Source of the DNA: Bacillus sp. REN10
GTDB taxonomy: Bacteria; Bacillota; Bacilli; Bacillales; Domibacillaceae
DNA: 38,214 nucleotides
Reading direction: 5' to 3'
Assembly: GCF_016820555.1 (NCBI RefSeq)
Contig: NZ_JADHDW010000019.1
Coordinates: 1-38,214, forward strand
Of this stretch, positions 33,142 through 38,214 are shown piece by piece (position 1 is the first letter of the stretch; every line of letters starts with the position of its first letter). The notes under the pieces are model-generated. The model did not search any database and had not been told where the DNA came from. It worked only from the letters and a program-made list of their open reading frames with translations. Made by a program: the position numbers and the translations under genes.

Positions 33142-34968
33142 GTGACTTATCGAAGACGGGTAGCTGTGCTGGTGGGAATGGATGTGGTATTGGCTCTTGC
33201 AGCAGTAGTGGTTGGGCAGCTGGTGGTTGGCGGATCGTTTGAGTTTACTAGTTTACCATTTGTAACGACGGTGGCTGCATTAGTGGTCAGCTATCAGTTG
33301 TTTGCTGCAAGAAGTCATTTATATAAGAAGTCATGGTCATTTGCGAGTATTGGAGAGTTAATCGTGCTCTTCCAGACGATCACATTATCCATTGTCAGCA
33401 CGATCGCCATTCATTTTATCCTTACTCAACAAGTGAATGCTCCTTTATATGTTGTCATCTGGATGGCTCTTATGCTGCTTATTGGAGGCTCTCGCTTTTC
33501 GATTCGCGTGCTGCGCGATATGGTTCTCTTACCGGAAAAAAATAAAAAACGAACATTAATTGTCGGAGCCGGCGCAGCAGGAGCGATGGTCGTTCGTCAG
33601 CTACAAAGAGAGCATCAGACGGAATTATTGCCTGTCGCTTTTGTGGATGATGATCAAAGAAAGCAACGGCTCGAAATATTAGCTGTTCCTGTAGTAGGAA
33701 CCATCGCCGATATTCAGGAAGTCGTTCAAGCTTACTGTATCGAACATATTATTATCGCCATTCCTTCGCTCACGAAACAAGAGATTCAGCCTATTTACCA
33801 AGCTTGCTTGCAAACCAATCGAAAAACGCAAATCATTCCCAAAATAGAAGATCTGATTCTTGGGAAACTGTCTGTCCATCAGCGGCAAGATGTTTGTCCA
33901 GAGGATTTGCTTGCAAGGGAACCAGTAGAACTGGCTACGGATGAGATTGCACAAAGTATTGAGAACAAGGTGGTGCTTGTGACGGGAGCGGGGGGCTCGA
34001 TCGGCTCAGAAATTTGCCGGCAAATCGCTCAGTTCCATCCCGCCCAACTGATCCTTCTAGGACACGGAGAAAACAGCATTTACATGATCGAGATGGAGCT
34101 AAAGGAAAAATATAAAGGTGAAATACATATTCTTCCTGTCATAGCAGATATTCAAGATCGGGAGCGAATGAAGCAAGTGATGGCACAATACAAACCGAAT
34201 ATTGTCTATCATGCCGCAGCTCATAAGCACGTTCCTTTAATGGAAAACAACCCCCATGAAGCGGTCAAAAATAACATCATCGGCACGAAAAATGTGGCGG
34301 AGGCCGCTGCCGAGCATGAAGTGGCGAGCTTTGTCATGGTATCCACCGATAAGGCGGTGAACCCAACAAGCGTCATGGGAGCGACGAAACGAGTCGCTGA
34401 AATGATTGTACAAAATATGAACGGTCAGGCAAAGACGAAGTTTGTTGCAGTCCGATTTGGCAACGTACTCGGCAGTCGAGGCAGTGTCATTCCCTTGTTT
34501 AAAAAGCAAATTGAAAAAGGCGGACCTGTCACGGTGACTCATCCGGAAATGGAACGTTATTTTATGACAATTCCGGAAGCGTCCCGGCTCGTGATTCAGG
34601 CCGGGACATTGGCGAACGGCGGCGAGATTTTTGTGCTAGATATGGGAGAGCCGGTGAAGATTGTGGATTTAGCGAAAAATTTAATTCAATTGTCCGGTTT
34701 TACAACGGAAGAAATCGACATCCATTTTACCGGAATGAGGCCAGGAGAGAAGTTGTATGAAGAACTATTAGACGCCAATGAAATTCACGAACAGCAAATT
34801 CACCCGAAAATTCACATCGGTAAATCTGTGATACAAGACATGGAAAGTATTCATTACTTACTAGCTACATTTATGATGATGGACAGTCAGATACTCGCTC
34901 AGCTATTGCTAGATATTGCTCATCATCGCGAGATCATCCCTCAGAAGCCAGTGGCTATTAATACGTAA
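33142..34968 (+). CDS. Membrane-bound NDP-sugar 4,6-dehydratase/epimerase (CapD/FlaA1/PglF family)
   Basis: This is the first enzyme of nucleotide-amino-sugar synthesis, likely UDP-GlcNAc to the 4-keto-6-deoxy sugar. Four membrane helices occupy about 1-125. A first Rossmann region (TLIVGAGAAGAMVVRQLQ, about 140) precedes the SDR domain (about 275-600) with VLVTGAGGSIGSEICRQI, YHAAAHKHVPLME, VSTDKAVNPTSVMGATKR (in this long family the catalytic Tyr is replaced by Met), RFGNVLGSRGSVIPLF and MRPGEKLYEELL. GTG 33142 follows GGAGGG. The 608 residues are the standard length. It starts an operon of at least five genes; the next gene begins 18 bp later. Confidence 0.9.
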   Translation: MTYRRRVAVLVGMDVVLALAAVVVGQLVVGGSFEFTSLPFVTTVAALVVSYQLFAARSHLYKKSWSFASIGELIVLFQTITLSIVSTIAIHFILTQQVNAPLYVVIWMALMLLIGGSRFSIRVLRDMVLLPEKNKKRTLIVGAGAAGAMVVRQLQREHQTELLPVAFVDDDQRKQRLEILAVPVVGTIADIQEVVQAYCIEHIIIAIPSLTKQEIQPIYQACLQTNRKTQIIPKIEDLILGKLSVHQRQDVCPEDLLAREPVELATDEIAQSIENKVVLVTGAGGSIGSEICRQIAQFHPAQLILLGHGENSIYMIEMELKEKYKGEIHILPVIADIQDRERMKQVMAQYKPNIVYHAAAHKHVPLMENNPHEAVKNNIIGTKNVAEAAAEHEVASFVMVSTDKAVNPTSVMGATKRVAEMIVQNMNGQAKTKFVAVRFGNVLGSRGSVIPLFKKQIEKGGPVTVTHPEMERYFMTIPEASRLVIQAGTLANGGEIFVLDMGEPVKIVDLAKNLIQLSGFTTEEIDIHFTGMRPGEKLYEELLDANEIHEQQIHPKIHIGKSVIQDMESIHYLLATFMMMDSQILAQLLLDIAHHREIIPQKPVAINT

Positions 34969-34986
34969 AAAAGAGGTGCATACACA

Positions 34987-36144
34987 GTGAACGAAAAGAG
35001 AATTTTTCTCTCTCCTCCCCATTTGAGTGGAAAGGAACAAACATATGTGAATGAGGCATTTGCGACGAATTGGATTGCTCCAGCAGGGCCAAATATTCAA
35101 AAATTCGAAGAAAACATGGCTAAGTATATACAAACGAATGCCAGCGCTGCTGTGAGTTCTGGAACAGCCGCTATTCATTTAGCCTTATTACTGTTGAACG
35201 TTCAAAAAGGGGATACCGTATTTTGCTCGACATTGACGTTCGTTGCTAGCGCGAATCCGATTGTTTATATCGGAGCCGAGCCAGTCTTTATTGATTCAGA
35301 GGAAGACAGCTGGAATATGTCTCCTTTGGCTTTAGAGCGGGCTTTACATGAGGCAAAGAAGAACGGGCAGCTCCCAAAAGCAGTAATTGTTGTCCATCTA
35401 TTTGGGCAAAGCGCCAAAATGAATGATATTTTAGCGATTTGCCAGCAATACAATGTGCCGGTGATTGAAGATGCAGCTGAATCGTTAGGATCTGAATATC
35501 AAGGAAGAAAAAGCGGTAGCTTGGGCACTTTTGGCATTTATTCATTTAACGGCAACAAAATTATTACGACTTCCGGCGGCGGCATGCTCGTATCTGATGA
35601 TGCCGAACGGATCCATCGTGCAAAATATTTAGCCACTCAAGCGCGTGATCCGCTTCCCTTTTATCAACATCAAGCCATTGGCTACAATTATCGCATGAGC
35701 AATGTACTAGCGGGGATCGGCATTGCTCAATTACAGGTGCTAGACGAGCGAGTCGAGGCAAAGCGTGCTCTGTTTGTTCGTTATAAAGAATATCTTCGTC
35801 ATATTGAGCGTATTCAATTTATGCCGGAACTCGCAGGCACGAAATCAAATCGCTGGTTAACGGCTCTGACGGTTGAGGGAGAAGGGCAAGTTGAAGAGAT
35901 CCTTCAAGCATTAGAAAAGGAAAATATTGAAGCGCGGCAAGTATGGAAGCCGCTTCATACACAGCCTGTCTTTTCACATTGCCGGTATTATCCTCATCTA
36001 GAGTATAAAAGCGTGTCTGATCAGCTATTTGCGAAAGGGATTTGTTTGCCGTCTGGAACGAGCATGTCCGAGCGAGATCAAGACCGCGTGATTGATATTG
36101 TTGATTCTGTTTGTCATTTATTCCAAAAAAGAGGGATCGTCTAA
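34987..36144 (+). CDS. DegT/DnrJ/EryC1/StrS family sugar aminotransferase (PglE-like)
   Basis: This is a PLP-dependent aminotransferase that would convert the 4-keto sugar to a 4-amino sugar. Motifs: LSPPHLSGKEQTYVNEAFATNWIAPAGP at the start (in the usual substrate-loop position), VSSGTAAIHLALLLL, VIEDAAESLGSEYQGRKSG (PLP-binding Asp), SFNGNKIITTSGGGML with the Schiff-base Lys (about 186), and YNYRMSNVLAGIGIAQL. Its 385 residues are normal for the family. GTG 34987 follows AGAGGTG. Its stop overlaps the next start (TAATG), showing translational coupling. Order dehydratase-aminotransferase-transferase matches bacillosamine-type pathways. Confidence 0.92.
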   Translation: MNEKRIFLSPPHLSGKEQTYVNEAFATNWIAPAGPNIQKFEENMAKYIQTNASAAVSSGTAAIHLALLLLNVQKGDTVFCSTLTFVASANPIVYIGAEPVFIDSEEDSWNMSPLALERALHEAKKNGQLPKAVIVVHLFGQSAKMNDILAICQQYNVPVIEDAAESLGSEYQGRKSGSLGTFGIYSFNGNKIITTSGGGMLVSDDAERIHRAKYLATQARDPLPFYQHQAIGYNYRMSNVLAGIGIAQLQVLDERVEAKRALFVRYKEYLRHIERIQFMPELAGTKSNRWLTALTVEGEGQVEEILQALEKENIEARQVWKPLHTQPVFSHCRYYPHLEYKSVSDQLFAKGICLPSGTSMSERDQDRVIDIVDSVCHLFQKRGIV

Positions 36145-36761
36145 TGGCTGCTCAATTATTGATCAAACGAATACTCGATGTTCTATTTGCTTTCATCGGC
36201 ATCATTGTCTTATCGCTGCTGTTTGTCGTCATTGGATGTTGTATTAAAGCTACTTCTAAGGGACCGATTTTATTCAAACAAGCTAGGCTTGGGAAAAACG
36301 GGAACGTGTTTCACATTTATAAATTCCGGACAATGGTCGTGGGGGCAGAACATAAAGGCAATGGGTTGTTTCAAGATGCGGATGATGAGCGCATTACAAA
36401 GGTCGGCCGCTTTTTGCGAATGACGAGTCTTGATGAGTTGCCGCAGCTTTTTAACATTTTAAAAGGAGAGATGAGTTTTGTCGGACCGCGTCCTCCAGTG
36501 ACGTATTATCCATGCAAGTTTGAGGAGTATTCCCCAGAGAAAAAAAGGCGCTTTCACATGTTGCCGGGGATTACCGGATATGCGCAAGTGATGGGCAGAA
36601 ACGCGTTGAGCTGGGATGAAAGGATTGAATATGATCTGAATTATATTCAGCATTTTAGCTTATGGCTGGATATGAAAATTATTTTTTTAACGATTGAGAA
36701 AATTCTCCGGCGTGAAAATGTATACGGGAATGACCCAAGAAGGAGCGGAAAAATTTCATGA
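36144..36761 (+). CDS. Initiating sugar-phosphate transferase (PglC/WcaJ family)
   Basis: This monotopic membrane phosphoglycosyl transferase puts the first sugar phosphate on undecaprenyl phosphate. It has an N-terminal membrane helix (about 12-35), [40 protein letters not shown] (catalytic Asp-Glu in SLDELPQ), and [29 protein letters not shown] toward the end. At 205 residues it is the short PglC type. ATG 36144 overlaps the stop of the aminotransferase; the open frame begins earlier at 36111 but GAGGG fits ATG 36144. It overlaps the next gene by 4 bp (ATGA). Confidence 0.92.
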   Translation: MAAQLLIKRILDVLFAFIGIIVLSLLFVVIGCCIKATSKGPILFKQARLGKNGNVFHIYKFRTMVVGAEHKGNGLFQDADDERITKVGRFLRMTSLDELPQLFNILKGEMSFVGPRPPVTYYPCKFEEYSPEKKRRFHMLPGITGYAQVMGRNALSWDERIEYDLNYIQHFSLWLDMKIIFLTIEKILRRENVYGNDPRRSGKIS

Positions 36762-37855
36762 TTAAAGTAAACGTCAATTACAAAATCTTTGACTTGCAGC
36801 ACAAGGACGCATGGCTTGATTTTGTCACGGCATGTGAAACATATGATCCGTTCTATCTTCCGCAATATGTGCAAATGTATGAGGAGAGGGGAGAGGGGAA
36901 GGCGCAGTTATTTGTGTATGAGCGGTCTAGTGAGGAGTTTGTGATTTATCCTTTTTTAAAACGGGACATAGAAGACAGCGGATACTATGATATCGTCACT
37001 CCTTATGGTTATGGTGGCCCATTATATTCGCTCAGCCGACTGAAAGAAGACGATGGTTTTATTCGCGAATTTCGAGCTGAGTTTGAGCGCTATTGTCAAG
37101 CGGAGCGTATTGTCAGTGAGTTTATTCGTTTTCATCCGTATTTAGAAACAGACGCCGGATTAGCGCGTTATATCCATGTCACGTCCATCGGAGAGGTCAT
37201 TTACAATGATGTGGCGAAAACGGAGGAAGCTATTTGGAGTGAGGTAGGGGCGAGCAAAAAGCGGCGGATTAAAAAGAGCAAGCGAAATGAAGTGGAGATA
37301 CAGTTCGTTGACGGCAAGGACATCGGTCCGAGGGAGATCTTGATTTTTTATGATATTTACACAGAAACGATGGATAAGAAGCAAGCGTCTTCTTTTTATT
37401 ATTTTTCGTTGCCGTTTTTTCAAGCGTATTTTGTTGCGCTTCAAGATCATATCATGTTAGCTTTTGCCCTGTATGAAGGGCGAGTGATTTCTGCCAATCT
37501 ATTATTAAAAAGCGAAGGGTTCGTCACAATTCATTTAAGTGCTTCTTTCAAACAGTACTTACACTTATGCCCAAACTGCCATTTGCGCTATGAGTGCATC
37601 CTATGGGCGAAAAGAAACGGCTATCGTATCATCGACCACGGGGGAGGCAAAGAAAAAGGCGACTCCCTCTACAAATACAAACAACAATTCTCAACTACAG
37701 AAAAGCACTTCTGCATCGGCAAAAAAATTCACAACCACGCCATTTACAACCAACTAGCCGATGCCAAAACAAACACCATACAAGGCGAACAAGCCAGCTT
37801 TTTCCCCGAATATCGACAGGTGCCTGTCACGCCCCGGAATTTGTCGAATCAGTAA
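36758..37855 (+). CDS. FemAB/GNAT-fold acyl- or aminoacyl-transferase-like protein with REP-derived tail
   Basis: This 365-residue protein has two GNAT-like halves of the FemAB/Acetyltransf_6 type. N-terminal features: YDPFYLPQYVQMYEERGEGKAQLFVYE, YPFLKRDI, TPYGYGGPLY, FIRFHPYL. C-terminal: GASKKRRIKKSKRNEVEIQF, MDKKQASSFYYF, LAFALYEGRVISANLLLKS, LRYECILWAKRNGYRIIDHGGG. In this operon it may acylate or add an amino acid to the 4-amino sugar, in place of the PglD acetyltransferase. The last 14 residues (QVPVTPRNLSNQ end) are encoded by palindromic copy 11, so the original C-terminus has probably been replaced. ATG 36758 overlaps the previous stop. Confidence 0.8.
   Translation: MIKVNVNYKIFDLQHKDAWLDFVTACETYDPFYLPQYVQMYEERGEGKAQLFVYERSSEEFVIYPFLKRDIEDSGYYDIVTPYGYGGPLYSLSRLKEDDGFIREFRAEFERYCQAERIVSEFIRFHPYLETDAGLARYIHVTSIGEVIYNDVAKTEEAIWSEVGASKKRRIKKSKRNEVEIQFVDGKDIGPREILIFYDIYTETMDKKQASSFYYFSLPFFQAYFVALQDHIMLAFALYEGRVISANLLLKSEGFVTIHLSASFKQYLHLCPNCHLRYECILWAKRNGYRIIDHGGGKEKGDSLYKYKQQFSTTEKHFCIGKKIHNHAIYNQLADAKTNTIQGEQASFFPEYRQVPVTPRNLSNQ
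37813..37847 (+). repeat. REP-like palindromic element, copy 11 (inside a coding sequence)
   Basis: TCGACAGGTG-CCTGT-CACGCCCCGG, then AATTTGTCGA, with TCGACA/TGTCGA ends as in copy 6. It is read in frame as [12 protein letters not shown] and the stop codon follows two codons later. Confidence 0.9.
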
Positions 37856-37874
37856 AAAAGAGGAGCTGAGGTGG

Positions 37875-38214
37875 ATGAAGAATTTTTTAGTAGTCGGTGG
37901 GAGCATCATGCAGTTGCCAGCGATTGAGCGAGCACAAGCGCTTGGAATGAAAGTGGTGGTCATTGATCGTGACCCAACGTGCATCGGAGCAAGCAAAGCC
38001 GACTATTTTGAGTGCGTCGATACAACAGATTTCATCGGAGCGGAACGAGTCGCCCGTCATTACAATGTAGTCGGTTCGATGACGATGTCCAATGATCTAG
38101 GTGTACCGACGAGCTGTTATGTAAATGAAACACTGAACCTGCCTTCCCAAGGGCAGGGCCTGATCGATTTACTAACGGATAAATACAAAATGAGAGAACG
38201 ATATGCCGCTCATC
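37875..38214 (+). CDS. ATP-grasp family protein, 5' part (cut by the window edge)
   Basis: The first 113 codons are open to the right edge. The start MKNFLVVGGSIMQLPAIERA, then GMKVVVIDRDPTCIGASKADYF and DTTDF, is the pre-ATP-grasp (biotin-carboxylase N-like) domain. LLTDKYKMRERYA near the edge begins the ATP-grasp fold (D-K motif). Such enzymes form amide or ester bonds from an acyl-phosphate. In this operon it could attach an amino or carboxylic acid to the amino sugar. ATG 37875 follows AGGAG at 9 nt. It lies 19 bp after the previous gene and is probably in the same transcript. Confidence 0.85.
   Translation, partial: MKNFLVVGGSIMQLPAIERAQALGMKVVVIDRDPTCIGASKADYFECVDTTDFIGAERVARHYNVVGSMTMSNDLGVPTSCYVNETLNLPSQGQGLIDLLTDKYKMRERYAAH

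Overview
The window comes from a low-GC Gram-positive member of the Bacillaceae; the genus is not resolved. The evidence is two ComK-type competence regulators, a YuaF-FloT flotillin operon behind a sigma-W-like promoter, a BcrC-type undecaprenyl-diphosphatase, six S-layer-homology (SLH) proteins, strong GGAGG ribosome sites, frequent TTG/GTG starts and typical Bacillus terminators. No rRNA, tRNA or CRISPR array was seen.

Layout. 1-4.2 kb: bcrC, a first comK-like gene on the minus strand, then yuaF-floT. 4.2-7.1 kb: a cysteine-free 841-residue S-layer-type protein. 7.1-7.6 kb: a second comK-like gene on the minus strand. 8.1-15.2 kb: a probable two-gene unit encoding an SLH-anchored 5'-nucleotidase and a 1521-residue secreted protein with two different nuclease domains, preceded by a Pho-box-like repeat. 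15.5-25.6 kb: four more SLH proteins (one with an NTF2-like tail, a second 5'-nucleotidase, two DUF4855 proteins), a chemoreceptor and a Pro/Gly-rich protein. 25.8-30.4 kb: a second chemoreceptor, an NCS1 nucleobase permease and two small membrane proteins. 30.5-31.2 kb: a REP-associated Y1 (RAYT-type) transposase. 31.3-32.8 kb: murB and a YaiI/YqxD family gene. 32.9 kb to the right edge: a glycan operon (NDP-sugar 4,6-dehydratase, aminotransferase, sugar-phosphate transferase, FemAB/GNAT-like protein, ATP-grasp protein cut by the window edge) behind a near-consensus promoter with a perfect palindrome at its start site.

Two system-level themes stand out. First, a family of short palindromic elements (hairpin around GGTGCCTGTCACC with a TTTTTGTCGA tail) occurs at least 11 times between 15.2 and 37.9 kb and not at all in the first 15 kb. 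Six copies touch, lie within 2 nt of, or replace the 3' end of a gene, and a RAYT-type transposase sits among them. This looks like a REP/RAYT system. Second, the secreted dual nuclease, two wall-anchored 5'-nucleotidases, a nucleobase permease and two ComK-like genes lie together. A reasonable inference is that this is a surface system for breaking down extracellular DNA to phosphate and bases, possibly tied to phosphate starvation and competence.
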